The notes below the pieces were generated by a model. That model searched no databases and was not told the DNA's origin. It was given only the letters and a program-made list of their open reading frames with translations. Positions 1 through 8,496 of a stretch of 64,000 nucleotides of DNA are shown here, one piece after another. The stretch spans positions 1 through 64,000 of the forward strand of contig DAOSIS010000006.1 in the NCBI GenBank assembly GCA_035366835.1. The letters run 5' to 3'. Source of the stretch: UBA6109 sp035366835 (GTDB lineage: Bacteria; Desulfobacterota; Syntrophia; Syntrophales; UBA6109). The position numbers were made by a program, and so were the translations under genes. The stretch's first letter is position 1, and each line of letters opens with the position of its first letter.

Positions 1-54
1 AACCGTCGACGTCTACCTTGGCAAGGTAGCACTCTACCGCTGAGTTACGCCCGC
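1..54 (-). tRNA. tRNA-Gly (anticodon GCC), 3' part outside the window
   Basis: On the minus strand the sequence folds as a tRNA 5' portion: acceptor strand GCGGGCG (54-48), D stem ACTC/GAGT, anticodon stem CTACC/GGTAG with loop TTGCCAA and anticodon GCC, then the start of the T arm (GACGGTT). The 3' half lies beyond base 1. It has its own promoter upstream and is the last gene of the minus-strand block that starts at panC. Confidence 0.93.
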
Positions 55-71
55 CCTTGTCAAGAAGCGCG

Positions 72-99
72 ACTATAACAAATGAATTCGTTTTGTCAA
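72..99 (-). promoter_or_regulatory. sigma70-type promoter of tRNA-Gly
   Basis: TTGACA at 99-94, a 16-bp spacer and TATAGT at 77-72 read on the minus strand. The tRNA 5' end follows 17 bp downstream. Seen directly; promoter function is inferred. Confidence 0.7.
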
Positions 100-209
100 C
101 ACAAAATCGTTTCTTGGGAAGAAAGACTCCATATTTCCTTCACCGATCCTGTCCGGCATTGCCGCTCCGGAGAAGGATTTCGCAGCCTGCTCCGGAAAAC
201 CGCGGCCGG

Positions 210-821
210 TCAACTCCGCTTCCTCTGAAGCCAGTTGCGGTAAAACCCGATGAAGTATTCGATGCCGGAATAGACGGACAGGAAAAGGGCGATATACAGG
301 ATGAAGGTGCCCACGACATGGGCGTCGGCGCCGAAGAGCGGGTAATGGATCATGAGTGCCGACAGGGCGAAGATCTGGCACAGCGTCTTGCGTTTGCCGA
401 GGCGGCTCGCCGCAATGACCTGGCCCTCTGCGGCGGCCATGCTCCGGATGCCGTCGACCGCGAAGTCGCGTGCGATAATCACCGCGGCGACCCAGGCGGG
501 AATCCGGCCGATGGGAATCATCAGGATCATCGCCGTGTTCACGATCAACTTGTCGGCGATCGGATCCAGGAGCTTGCCCATGGCCGTGACGATCTGATAC
601 TTCCTCGCCAGATACCCGTCCAAGAGGTCGGTAAGCGCCGCAAGGATGAACAGCGCCGCAATGACGAGGCTGCCCGTCGGCCCCGGTGCGGTCAGCAGAA
701 AGAACAGGACCGGGACGATGGCGATCCGCAGCAGCGTGATCGTGTTGGGAAGATTCAGGACCCTGCGACGCCCGGCCGCAACGGCCTGTCCGTTGAATGA
801 TCGTTTCATGGATCCCGTCAT
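210..821 (-). CDS. pgsA: CDP-diacylglycerol--glycerol-3-phosphate 3-phosphatidyltransferase
   Basis: This 203-residue integral membrane enzyme makes phosphatidylglycerophosphate from CDP-diacylglycerol and glycerol-3-phosphate, the committed step to phosphatidylglycerol and cardiolipin. The CDP-alcohol phosphotransferase motif D-x2-DG-x2-AR-x8-G-x3-D-x3-D is complete: D65, D68-G69, A72-R73, G82, D86 and D90. Hydrophobic segments flank it at roughly 33-44, 52-64, 95-115, 145-160 and 170-190. It is last protein gene of the block, 32 bp after the transaldolase gene. An alternative ATG at 809 (Met5) is possible; neither start has an ideal ribosome binding site. Confidence 0.92.
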   Translation of the reverse strand: MTGSMKRSFNGQAVAAGRRRVLNLPNTITLLRIAIVPVLFFLLTAPGPTGSLVIAALFILAALTDLLDGYLARKYQIVTAMGKLLDPIADKLIVNTAMILMIPIGRIPAWVAAVIIARDFAVDGIRSMAAAEGQVIAASRLGKRKTLCQIFALSALMIHYPLFGADAHVVGTFILYIALFLSVYSGIEYFIGFYRNWLQRKRS

Positions 822-853
822 ATCTCCCGCACCGGAATGCCGCAGGTCCTCCT

Positions 854-1498
854 TCAGGAACGGACCTTCTTCCAGTCGTTTGCGAACAGTTCGATTCCCT
901 TGTCGGTGAGGGGGTGCTTGGCCAGCTGCGAAATGACCTTGAAGGGTATCGTCGCAATATGGGCCCCCATCAGGGCGGCGTCGAGTACGTGGCGCGGATG
1001 ACGTACGCTCGCCACGATCACTTCCGTATCGAACCCGTAATGGTTGAAGATGGTGAGGATCTGAGAAACCAGCTCCATGCCGTCGTGGGCGATGTCGTCC
1101 AGCCGCCCCACGAAGGGGCTCACGTACGCCGCTCCCGCCTTGGCCGCCATCAATGCCTGGATGGGGGAAAACACCAGGGTCGCGTTGACGCGGATGCCTT
1201 CCCGGGAAAACACCCTCGTCGCCTTCAAACCCTCGGTCGTGAGCGGCACTTTGACCGCCACATTGCTTCCCAGGGCCGCCAGTTTCCTTCCCTCCGCCAC
1301 CATCCCTTCCGCGTCCGGACTCAGCACTTCCAGGCTCACCGGCCCCTCGACCGCCGCAAGAATTTCGCGGACGACTTCATCGAACCCCTTGCCTTCGCGG
1401 GCGATGAGAGACGGGTTCGTGGTGACGCCGTCGACCATCCCCAGTTTGATCCCTTCACGAATCTCAGCAATGTTGGCCGTATCGATAAAGAACTTCAT
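854..1498 (-). CDS. fsa: Fructose-6-phosphate aldolase/transaldolase, small (TalC/FSA) type
   Basis: The 214-residue protein is a single TIM barrel of the short transaldolase subfamily, starting with the family-typical segment MKFFIDTANIAEIRE and carrying TTNPSL near residue 26. The Schiff-base lysine lies in the VAVKVP motif (K83). It would interconvert sugar phosphates of glycolysis and the pentose phosphate route; family members differ between aldolase and transaldolase activity and sequence alone does not settle this. The ATG start overlaps the stop of the upstream small metal-binding gene by 4 bp (ATGA), implying translational coupling. Confidence 0.88.
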   Translation of the reverse strand: MKFFIDTANIAEIREGIKLGMVDGVTTNPSLIAREGKGFDEVVREILAAVEGPVSLEVLSPDAEGMVAEGRKLAALGSNVAVKVPLTTEGLKATRVFSREGIRVNATLVFSPIQALMAAKAGAAYVSPFVGRLDDIAHDGMELVSQILTIFNHYGFDTEVIVASVRHPRHVLDAALMGAHIATIPFKVISQLAKHPLTDKGIELFANDWKKVRS

Positions 1499-1764
1499 GG
1501 TTCCCCCTTCGACGACATTTTCTCCATCTTGAATTTTTCCAGGCAGTCCCGGCTGCAGAAATGAACCGTGCGGCCGTTCACCGACACCTTCAGGGCGCTC
1601 CCCTCCGGCACGTAGGTTCCGCAAACCGGGTCTTCCACGAGGTCCTCGCCGCCGGGATTGGGCCGGCCCGGGACGGACGTCCGCCCGGAGGGCCGGAAGA
1701 GCGCCCTGCCCACCCGGTACAGCAGGTACAGAACGATGGCTGCAATGACCAGCCGGATCCACAT
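1495..1764 (-). CDS. Small membrane protein with YHS/TRASH-like metal-binding domain
   Basis: The 89-residue protein has one N-terminal membrane anchor (residues 1-20) and a basic linker. The C-terminal domain carries the pattern PVCGTYV...HFCSRDCLEKF, typical of YHS/TRASH-like treble-clef metal-binding modules (PP0621-type proteins). The C-terminal cysteines probably bind a transition metal on the cytoplasmic face; substrate and role are unknown. It lies 3 bp after folK and overlaps fsa by 4 bp, so it is part of the operon. Confidence 0.75.
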   Translation of the reverse strand: MWIRLVIAAIVLYLLYRVGRALFRPSGRTSVPGRPNPGGEDLVEDPVCGTYVPEGSALKVSVNGRTVHFCSRDCLEKFKMEKMSSKGEP

Positions 1765-1767
1765 GCC

Positions 1768-2274
1768 TTACAGCACCTCTACCACGGCATCGTCCTCCAG
1801 CCGATCCATGAGCCCGCGGACGGACACGCCGAAAGCCGGGTGAATGACATAGGGGGCGATTTCCGCCAACGGCGCCAGCACGAAGCGCCTCTTATGAAGT
1901 TCGGGATGGGGAACGATCAATCCCTCTTCCCGGATCATTTCCTGGCCGTACAGCAGGAGGTCCAGGTCGATGGGCCGCGGTCCGCCCCGGCGGTTCTCCC
2001 GGATGCGTCCCATGCCGCTTTCGATCGCGAGCAACGCCGCCAGCAGTTCGCGAGCGGACAGCCCGGTCGCGATTTCCGCCACCGCATTGACGAACCACGG
2101 CTGGTCCTCGACGCCGACCGGTTCGGACCGGTACAGGGACGAGCGCCTCACGAGCCGCAGATCGCGGCGGGAAGCGAGAAGATCCATCGCCGCAAGGCAG
2201 TTGCCGGCGGGGTCACCCAGGTTGGCGCCGACCCCCACATAGCAGATGACCGTCCTCTGTCCCGCCCCCTGCAT
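1768..2274 (-). CDS. folK: 2-amino-4-hydroxy-6-hydroxymethyldihydropteridine pyrophosphokinase
   Basis: HPPK transfers pyrophosphate from ATP to the pterin in folate synthesis. The 168-residue protein begins with the family segment CYVGVGANLGDP and has SSLYRSEPVG, the signature RPIDLDLLLYG and HPELHKRRFVLAPL. The ATG at 2274 was chosen because it overlaps the dapB stop (TGATG); an upstream in-frame start would extend far into dapB. No folP or folB is seen nearby. Confidence 0.92.
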   Translation of the reverse strand: MQGAGQRTVICYVGVGANLGDPAGNCLAAMDLLASRRDLRLVRRSSLYRSEPVGVEDQPWFVNAVAEIATGLSARELLAALLAIESGMGRIRENRRGGPRPIDLDLLLYGQEMIREEGLIVPHPELHKRRFVLAPLAEIAPYVIHPAFGVSVRGLMDRLEDDAVVEVL

Positions 2275-3089
2275 CACGTTCCCAAGTCTTTCAGACCGAG
2301 GACATCCTGCATGTCGTAGAGGCCCTTCGGCCGGCTCACGACCCACAGGGCGGCCCGGATGGCCCCGCGGGCGAAATTGTCACGGCTGTGGGCCCGATGG
2401 ATCACTTCCAGGCGTTCGCCCATCCCGCCGAAGATGACGGTGTGCTCACCCACGATGTCGCCGGCGCGCACCGTCTGCAGGCCGATTTCGGGTTTCGTCC
2501 GTTCCCCGATCAATCCCCTGCGGGCATAGATTCCGATCTCGTCCAGATCCCTGCCGAGGGCATGGGCCAGGACCCGCGCCATCTTCAGGGCCGTGCCGCT
2601 GGGGGCGTCCTTCTTGAGCCGATGGTGCGCCTCGACGATCTCCACGTCGTATTCGTCGCCCAGGATCCGCGCCGCCATGTCCAGGAGCTTGTACATGACG
2701 TTGACGCCCACGCTCATGTTCGGCGCCGTCACGCACCGCGTCGCAGGGGCCAGTTCCCGGATCTTCCGTTCTTCTGCCGGCGTGAATCCCGTGCTGCCGA
2801 TGACGATCGCCCTGCCTGTCCGCGCGGCGATCTCGAGGTGGCGCACCGAGGCCTCGTGGTGTGAAAAATCGATGACGACGTCTCCGTCCGCGATGCACGC
2901 CGCGAGGTCCTCCCGGATCACGATCCCCGTCTTCCCGATCCCGGCGCCTTCCCCGGCATCGCGCCCCACAAGGGGATGGCCCGCCTGCTCGGCGGCCCCG
3001 CCGATCGAGATGTCGCTGCGCTCCGCCAGGAGGGCGAGAATCCGCCGCCCCATCCGCCCGCCCGCTCCCGTTACCACTGCCTTGATCAT
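2274..3089 (-). CDS. dapB: 4-hydroxy-tetrahydrodipicolinate reductase
   Basis: This NAD(P)H-dependent reductase acts in lysine and meso-diaminopimelate synthesis. The 271-residue protein has the Rossmann motif VTGAGGRMGR at the N terminus, GSTGFT for cofactor binding and the catalytic segment EAHHRLKKDAPSGTA. It sits directly after dapA (43-bp gap) and its TGA overlaps the folK ATG. The start at 3089 puts the Rossmann strand at residues 2-7, as in the family. Confidence 0.95.
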   Translation of the reverse strand: MIKAVVTGAGGRMGRRILALLAERSDISIGGAAEQAGHPLVGRDAGEGAGIGKTGIVIREDLAACIADGDVVIDFSHHEASVRHLEIAARTGRAIVIGSTGFTPAEERKIRELAPATRCVTAPNMSVGVNVMYKLLDMAARILGDEYDVEIVEAHHRLKKDAPSGTALKMARVLAHALGRDLDEIGIYARRGLIGERTKPEIGLQTVRAGDIVGEHTVIFGGMGERLEVIHRAHSRDNFARGAIRAALWVVSRPKGLYDMQDVLGLKDLGT

Positions 3090-3132
3090 ACCGGTCTTCC
3101 GCACCCTTCGTTTTCCGTCCCGTTCCCGCCCG

Positions 3133-4020
3133 TCACCGCTTCCCGGCACACAGCAGGCCGTAATCCGTGAGGACCTTCAGCAACTTTTCGTAATTCGCGT
3201 CCGACAGCTTCGAAAGCGGCAGTCTCACCTCGTAGTCGATCTTTCCCATCATCGCCAGCGCCGCCTTCACGGGAACCGGATTCGTCTCGATGAACAGGGC
3301 GTCGATCAGCGGGCTCATCCGGCGATGGAGCCGGCGGGCCTCTTCGATCTCGCCCGCGGCAAAGGCATCGACCAGCGCCGCCATGTCCGCCGGCGCCACG
3401 TTCGATATCACGGAGATGATCCCCTGGCCTCCGATCGACAGCAGCGGAAGCGTGAACAGGTCATCGCCCGACAGCACGTCGAAATCCGCGCCGCAGAGGG
3501 AGATCACGTCGTTCATCTGCTTGATGGAGCCCGAGGCCTCCTTGACGCCGACGATGTTCTTGATCTGCGCCAGCCTCGCCAGCGTTTCCGGGGTCATGTT
3601 GACGCCCGTTCTCCCGGGGATGTTGTAGATGATGATCGGGATCGGCACCTCCTCGGCGATCTTTCGGAAGTGGCGGTACAGGCCGTCCTGCGAAGGGCGG
3701 TTGTAGTACGGGCAGACCATCAGCGCGCCGTCCGCGCCGGCCTCGTAGGCATGCCGCGTCAGTCTCAACGCCTCTTCCGTGCTGTTGGAGCCCGTTCCGG
3801 CGATGACGGGCACGCGCTTCCGCGCCGCCGAAATCGCGATCTCGATGACCCGGTCGTGTTCCTCGTGCGACAGGGTTGTCGATTCGCCGGTCGTCCCGCA
3901 GGGGGCGATCCCGTCCGTCCCGTTTTCGATCTGGAATTCGATCAATTCCCGCAGGGCGTTCTCGTCCACCTGCCCGTTCTTGAAAGGTGTAACCAGTGCG
4001 ACTATGGCCCCTCTGAACAT
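3133..4020 (-). CDS. dapA: 4-hydroxy-tetrahydrodipicolinate synthase
   Basis: DapA condenses pyruvate with aspartate semialdehyde, the first step dedicated to lysine/DAP. The 295-residue TIM barrel has the Schiff-base lysine K160 (GVKEASGS), catalytic Y132 (YNIPGRTG) and T43-T44 (CGTTGES), matching the positions of the E. coli enzyme to within one residue. The ATG is preceded by AGGAGG. It lies 8 bp after lysA. Confidence 0.96.
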   Translation of the reverse strand: MFRGAIVALVTPFKNGQVDENALRELIEFQIENGTDGIAPCGTTGESTTLSHEEHDRVIEIAISAARKRVPVIAGTGSNSTEEALRLTRHAYEAGADGALMVCPYYNRPSQDGLYRHFRKIAEEVPIPIIIYNIPGRTGVNMTPETLARLAQIKNIVGVKEASGSIKQMNDVISLCGADFDVLSGDDLFTLPLLSIGGQGIISVISNVAPADMAALVDAFAAGEIEEARRLHRRMSPLIDALFIETNPVPVKAALAMMGKIDYEVRLPLSKLSDANYEKLLKVLTDYGLLCAGKR

Positions 4021-4028
4021 ACAGCCTC

Positions 4029-5339
4029 CTATGACTCCTGTCTTCTTTTCCCGTTCCGACGCCCCGGACCGTCCGCCCCCTCCGGCAGGAGGAACGGCGG
4101 AATCCGCTCTCCCCTGACGAGATCGGCATAGGTCTCCCGCTCCCGAATCACGTGGAGACGATCCCCCTCGACCAGCACTTCCGCAACCCGCGGCCGGGAA
4201 TTGTAGTTGGAGGACATGCTGAAACCGTAGGCGCCCGCGCTCATGACGGCAACCAGGTCGCCGCTCTCGAAAGCCGGGATCGTTCTCTTCTTGGCCAGGT
4301 AATCCCCCGATTCGCAGATGGGCCCGACGATGTCCGCCTCGATCTGCCTGCCGTTCCCGCGTACGACCGCCTGGATGCGGTGATAGGAATCGTAGAGGCT
4401 GGGTCGGATGAGATCGTTCATGCCCGCGTCGACGACGACAAAGTTCTTCTCGCCCGTCGCCTTCGTGTACAGCGCCTTCGTCACCAGGATGCCGGCATTG
4501 CCGACGAGCACGCGGCCCGGTTCGAGAATCATCGTACACTCGAGGTCGCGCGCCGTCTCGACGAGGGCGCCTGCATACTCCGACGGATGGGGCGGCGTTT
4601 CCTCCCCATAGGTGATGCCCAGGCCGCCGCCGAGGTCGAGGTAGCGGATGGCCATTCCCTCCTCCCGGAGCTGCTTCACCAGGGTCTTCAGGCGCCCGAG
4701 CGCGTCGACGAACGGGGAGACCTTGGTCACCTGAGAGCCGATATGGCAGCTGACGCCGATGACGTCCAGATTGGCGAGCCTCGCCGCGCTGCGGTAGGCC
4801 TCGATCGCGGCGCCGATATCGATCCCGAATTTGTTCTCCTTGAGGCCGGTCGAGATGTAGGGGTGCGTCTGCGGATCGACGTCGGGGTTGATGCGCAGGG
4901 CGATCCCGGCCTTCTTTCCGAGCGTCTTCGCCCGGCCCTGAATCGTCTCGAGTTCGGCGAAGGATTCCACGTTGAACAGAAGGATGCCGCTCGAAAGGGC
5001 GTAGTCGATCTCGTCGATCCTCTTGCCCACGCCCGAGTACACGATCTTCCCGGGATCGGCGCCGGCCGTCAGCGCCCGGTACAGTTCCCCGCCGGATACG
5101 ATGTCGACGCCGCCGCCCTCGCGGACAAAGATCCGCAGGACGGCGATATTGGAATTGGCCTTCGCGGCGAAACAGACGATGTGGGGCTGGCCCGAGAAGG
5201 CATCGTCAAAGACCCGGAAGTGCCCCTTCAGGGTTTTGTGGCTGTAAAGATAAAAAGGCGTGCCCACCTGCTCGGCGATGGCCCGGATGGACATGCCCTC
5301 GCACCAGAGTTCGTCTCCGTGATACTGAAAATCGTGCAT
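4029..5339 (-). CDS. lysA: Diaminopimelate decarboxylase
   Basis: This PLP enzyme decarboxylates meso-DAP to lysine. The 436-residue fold-type III decarboxylase carries the PLP lysine K60 in CFAAKANSN, the phosphate loop GGGLGI, EPGR, and the active-site CESGDY in the C-terminal beta barrel. The tail after residue ~415 is basic and unconserved. Gene order lysA-dapA-dapB makes a lysine/DAP module inside the larger block. Confidence 0.96.
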   Translation of the reverse strand: MHDFQYHGDELWCEGMSIRAIAEQVGTPFYLYSHKTLKGHFRVFDDAFSGQPHIVCFAAKANSNIAVLRIFVREGGGVDIVSGGELYRALTAGADPGKIVYSGVGKRIDEIDYALSSGILLFNVESFAELETIQGRAKTLGKKAGIALRINPDVDPQTHPYISTGLKENKFGIDIGAAIEAYRSAARLANLDVIGVSCHIGSQVTKVSPFVDALGRLKTLVKQLREEGMAIRYLDLGGGLGITYGEETPPHPSEYAGALVETARDLECTMILEPGRVLVGNAGILVTKALYTKATGEKNFVVVDAGMNDLIRPSLYDSYHRIQAVVRGNGRQIEADIVGPICESGDYLAKKRTIPAFESGDLVAVMSAGAYGFSMSSNYNSRPRVAEVLVEGDRLHVIRERETYADLVRGERIPPFLLPEGADGPGRRNGKRRQES

Positions 5340-5361
5340 GAAGCTCCCTTTCCTGTCTCTC

Positions 5362-5823
5362 CTACGGTCCGGGGTTCCGTATCCCCTCGGTTTCCGAAGG
5401 ACCGCTGCAGATCCCTCCTGCGGTGCAGGCGACGATCCGGTAGCGGTAGACCCGCTCCGGCCGGACGCCGCCGTCCGTAAACTTCATCCTCTCGTCCCCG
5501 TCGGCATAGCGGGGATCGCCCCGCCGAATCTCCGCGAGCGCCGAGAAATCCCGCGGGCAGCCCGGGCATTCCGTCACCTGCGGCTCGTCGTGACGGAGGA
5601 TCTTCCAGAGCTGTGCACGGCCCTTGTCGCCGCTCCGGGCCGACCAGGAAATCACGACGCCTTCTGCGCTCCATTCCGCCCGGAGATCGGATGCCTGCCC
5701 GGGCGGAACGACGTTCGCCGGGACGGGGTCTCCCTTCTTGCCGCAGGCCGGAAACATCGCCGCCGCGGCCAGCAGCAGGAAGAACGGCAGCCAGCGCCGC
5801 ATGTCTCCTCGAGGGTATTTCAT
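5362..5823 (-). CDS. Lipoprotein with LptM-like N terminus and a fibronectin III-like domain
   Basis: The 153-residue product has a lipoprotein signal peptide ending in AAMFPACGKKGDP. The cysteine followed by GKKGDP resembles the CGxKGPL signature of LptM/YifL, whose gene also neighbours lysA in gammaproteobacteria. Unlike the short LptM, this protein continues with a beta-rich segment (residues ~45-140: SDLRAEW, VVISWSA, YRYRIVAC) like a fibronectin type III domain. The ATG at 5823 overlaps the argH stop (ATGA); an alternative ATG lies at 5802. The assignment to the LptM family is inference from motif and context. Confidence 0.7.
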   Translation of the reverse strand: MKYPRGDMRRWLPFFLLLAAAAMFPACGKKGDPVPANVVPPGQASDLRAEWSAEGVVISWSARSGDKGRAQLWKILRHDEPQVTECPGCPRDFSALAEIRRGDPRYADGDERMKFTDGGVRPERVYRYRIVACTAGGICSGPSETEGIRNPGP

Positions 5824-7229
5824 GTGCCTTCGATTTCGCGAATCCGACGGCGTATCGTCTCTCCGGCGGTGCCGCCATAAAGCGTTTTCCCGTTCACGGC
5901 GCGCGACACATCGAAACAGGCAAGGGCATCCCTGTCGAAGGCCGGCGAAAATTGCCGCAATTCCGAAAGCGTCAGATCCTCGAATCGCCTGCCGCTCCGC
6001 GCGCAGGAACCGACCAGCCTTCCGACGATGCCGTGCGCCTCCCGGAAGGGGACACCCTTCCGCACCAGGTAATCCGCAACCTCCGTGGCCGTCGAAAAGC
6101 CGCCGCCCGCCGCCTGCTTCATCCGCGCGCGGCGGAATTTCAGGCCCTGAACCATGGGAGGGAGGATCGCCAGGCAAGCCCGCACCGTGTCCACGGTATC
6201 GAAGAGGCATTCCTTGTCTTCCTGAAGGTCGCGGTTATAGGTCAGGGGGAGCCCCTTCATCACCGTCAGCATCGCCATGAGGTTGCCGTAGACGCGGCCC
6301 GTCTTCCCGCGGACCAGTTCGGCGACGTCGGGGTTCTTCTTCTGCGGCATGAGGCTGCTGCCCGTCGCGAAGGCGTCCGGGATCTCCACGAAACCGAATT
6401 CCTCGGTCGACCAGAGGATCAAGTCCTCGCAGAGGCGGCTCCAATGCATGCCCGCCAGCGCCGCGGCGGAGAGAAATTCCGCGAGAAAATCCCTGTCCGA
6501 GACGGCGTCCATGCTGTTCGCGCTGATCGCCGGGAACTTCAGCAGCCGCGCCGTATAGGCCCGGTCCAGGGGCAGCGACGTCCCGGCCAGCGCCGCCGAT
6601 CCGAGGGGCATCACGTTCAACCGCCTCCGGCAGTCCCGGAAACGCCCCTCATCGCGGTCCAGCATCTCCCAGAAGGCGAGGAAATAGTGCGCCAGCGACA
6701 CGGGTTGGGCCCTTTGCAGGTGCGTATAGCCGGGGATCACGGTCCCGATCTCCTTCTTGGCGATCGAAACGAGGGTTTTCTTGAAGACGCGGAGCCCCTT
6801 GAGGATGTCGTCGATTTCGTCCCTCAGGTACAGGCGGACATCGAGGGCGACCTGGTCGTTCCGGCTGCGGCCCGTGTGCAGTTTCCCGCCGGCGGGACCG
6901 ATGCGTTCCATCAGCGCCCGCTCGACGGCCATGTGGATGTCCTCGTCTTCGGGCCGGAAAGCGAAGACGCCGCGATCGATCTCGTCCTCGATCGCGAGGA
7001 GCCCCTCCTCGATCGCCGCCGCCGCCTGCCGGTCGATAATGCGACGGCGGGCAAGCATCCGCGCGTGGGCGATGCTCCCGCGGATGTCGCAACGGTAGAG
7101 CCGCCGGTCGACCGGCAGCGACGTGGTGAACGCCTCCACCCGGGGATCCGTCTCTTCCCCGAAGCGTCCGGCCCATGCCTTGCGGCTCTTCCGCAGCGGC
7201 CCCTCCGCCGCTTCAACCTTCTTTCGCAC
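5820..7229 (-). CDS. argH: Argininosuccinate lyase
   Basis: ArgH cleaves argininosuccinate to arginine and fumarate. The ~469-residue protein of the fumarase/aspartase superfamily has WAGRFGE near the N terminus, HTGRSRNDQ, TxxQRAQP and the signature GSSLMPQKKNPD. A GTG start at 7229 was chosen because GAGG lies a suitable distance upstream; another GTG is at 7238. It follows argG by about 33 bp and overlaps the lipoprotein gene by 4 bp. Confidence 0.94.
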   Translation of the reverse strand: MRKKVEAAEGPLRKSRKAWAGRFGEETDPRVEAFTTSLPVDRRLYRCDIRGSIAHARMLARRRIIDRQAAAAIEEGLLAIEDEIDRGVFAFRPEDEDIHMAVERALMERIGPAGGKLHTGRSRNDQVALDVRLYLRDEIDDILKGLRVFKKTLVSIAKKEIGTVIPGYTHLQRAQPVSLAHYFLAFWEMLDRDEGRFRDCRRRLNVMPLGSAALAGTSLPLDRAYTARLLKFPAISANSMDAVSDRDFLAEFLSAAALAGMHWSRLCEDLILWSTEEFGFVEIPDAFATGSSLMPQKKNPDVAELVRGKTGRVYGNLMAMLTVMKGLPLTYNRDLQEDKECLFDTVDTVRACLAILPPMVQGLKFRRARMKQAAGGGFSTATEVADYLVRKGVPFREAHGIVGRLVGSCARSGRRFEDLTLSELRQFSPAFDRDALACFDVSRAVNGKTLYGGTAGETIRRRIREIEGT

Positions 7230-7262
7230 CGTTCTCACCTCGCAGGACGACGCCGACGGAGT

Positions 7263-8489
7263 TCACTTCCCCTTGCCGAGCCCGGCCAGCAAGCCCTGGA
7301 TCCTCAGGCGCAGCGCATTGAGCCGGATAAATCCCGTCGCGTCCTTCTGATCGTAGACCTTCTCCTTCTCGAAGGTGGCGAATTCCTCGCTGTACAGGGA
7401 ATTCGGGGACTTGCGGCCCGCGACGACGGAGCTGCCCTTGTAGAGCTTCATGCGCGCCGTACCGCAGACGTTTTCCTGCGTCTTGTCGATCAGCTTCTGG
7501 AGCGCCAGCCGTTCCGGGGCATACCAGAAACCGTTGTAGACCAGCTGCGCGTACTTCGGGATCAGGGAATCCCTCAGCAGCATCACCTCACGGTCCATCG
7601 TGATCGATTCCACGGCGCGGTGCGCCCCCCACAGGACCGTGCAGCCCGGCGTCTCGTAAACGCCGCGCGACTTCATGCCCACGAACCGGTTTTCCACCAT
7701 GTCGACGCGGCCGATGCCGTTCACGCCCGCCAGCTTGTTCAGGCGGTCGAGGATCGCCGCGGGTTTCATGGGGTTGCCGTCCAGCGCGACGGCATTGCCC
7801 CTGTCGAACTCGATCTCCACGTAGGTCGGCCGGTCCGGCGCCGCCTCCGGCGAAACGGTGAGGACGAAGATGTCCTCCGGGGCCTCGCTCCAGGGATCCT
7901 CCAGGATACCGCCCTCATGGGAGATGTGCATGATGTTCCGGTCGCTGCTGTAAGGCTTCTTCTTCGTCAGGCCGATGGGAATTCCGTGCTTCTCCGCGTA
8001 GTCGATCATGGACTCGCGGGAATCGAAGGTCCATTTCTCGTCCCGCCAAGGCGAGATGATGCGGATCTCCGGATTCAGGGCCAGGTAGGTCAGCTCGAAC
8101 CGGCACTGGTCGTTCCCCTTTCCCGTCGCCCCGTGCGACACGGCGTCGGCGTTCTCCTGCCGCGCGATTTCGATCTGGCGCTTGGCGATGAGCGGCCGGG
8201 CCAGCGACGTCCCCATCATGTAGGTGCCTTCGTAGATGGCGTTCGCACGCATGGCCGGAAAAATGAAGTCCCGCACGAACTCTTCGCGGAGGTCCTCGAT
8301 GAAGATCTTGCTCGCCCCCGTCTTGATGGCCTTTTCCTCCAGACCGTCGAGCTCCTCCTTCTGGCCGATGTCCGCCACGAAGGCGACGATTTCGCACCGG
8401 TAGGTTTCCTTCAGCCACTTGACGATGACGGAGGTGTCCAGACCTCCCGAATAGGCCAGCACGACCTTCCTGATATCGCTCACAGACAT
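7263..8489 (-). CDS. argG: Argininosuccinate synthase
   Basis: ArgG joins citrulline and aspartate using ATP. The 408-residue protein has the PP-loop VLAYSGGLDTSV at residues 9-20 and the family segments GATGKGNDQ and SSDRNIMHIS. The ATG at 8489 has a strong AAGGAGG upstream. It lies 7 bp after argF. Confidence 0.96.
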   Translation of the reverse strand: MSVSDIRKVVLAYSGGLDTSVIVKWLKETYRCEIVAFVADIGQKEELDGLEEKAIKTGASKIFIEDLREEFVRDFIFPAMRANAIYEGTYMMGTSLARPLIAKRQIEIARQENADAVSHGATGKGNDQCRFELTYLALNPEIRIISPWRDEKWTFDSRESMIDYAEKHGIPIGLTKKKPYSSDRNIMHISHEGGILEDPWSEAPEDIFVLTVSPEAAPDRPTYVEIEFDRGNAVALDGNPMKPAAILDRLNKLAGVNGIGRVDMVENRFVGMKSRGVYETPGCTVLWGAHRAVESITMDREVMLLRDSLIPKYAQLVYNGFWYAPERLALQKLIDKTQENVCGTARMKLYKGSSVVAGRKSPNSLYSEEFATFEKEKVYDQKDATGFIRLNALRLRIQGLLAGLGKGK

Positions 8490-8496
8490 GTCCTCC

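Noticed and set aside
2593..4131. 512-codon open frame on the plus strand
   Set aside because: It is antisense to dapB and dapA, has low-complexity Arg/Ser/Pro content and no family features; high GC leaves long spurious frames here.
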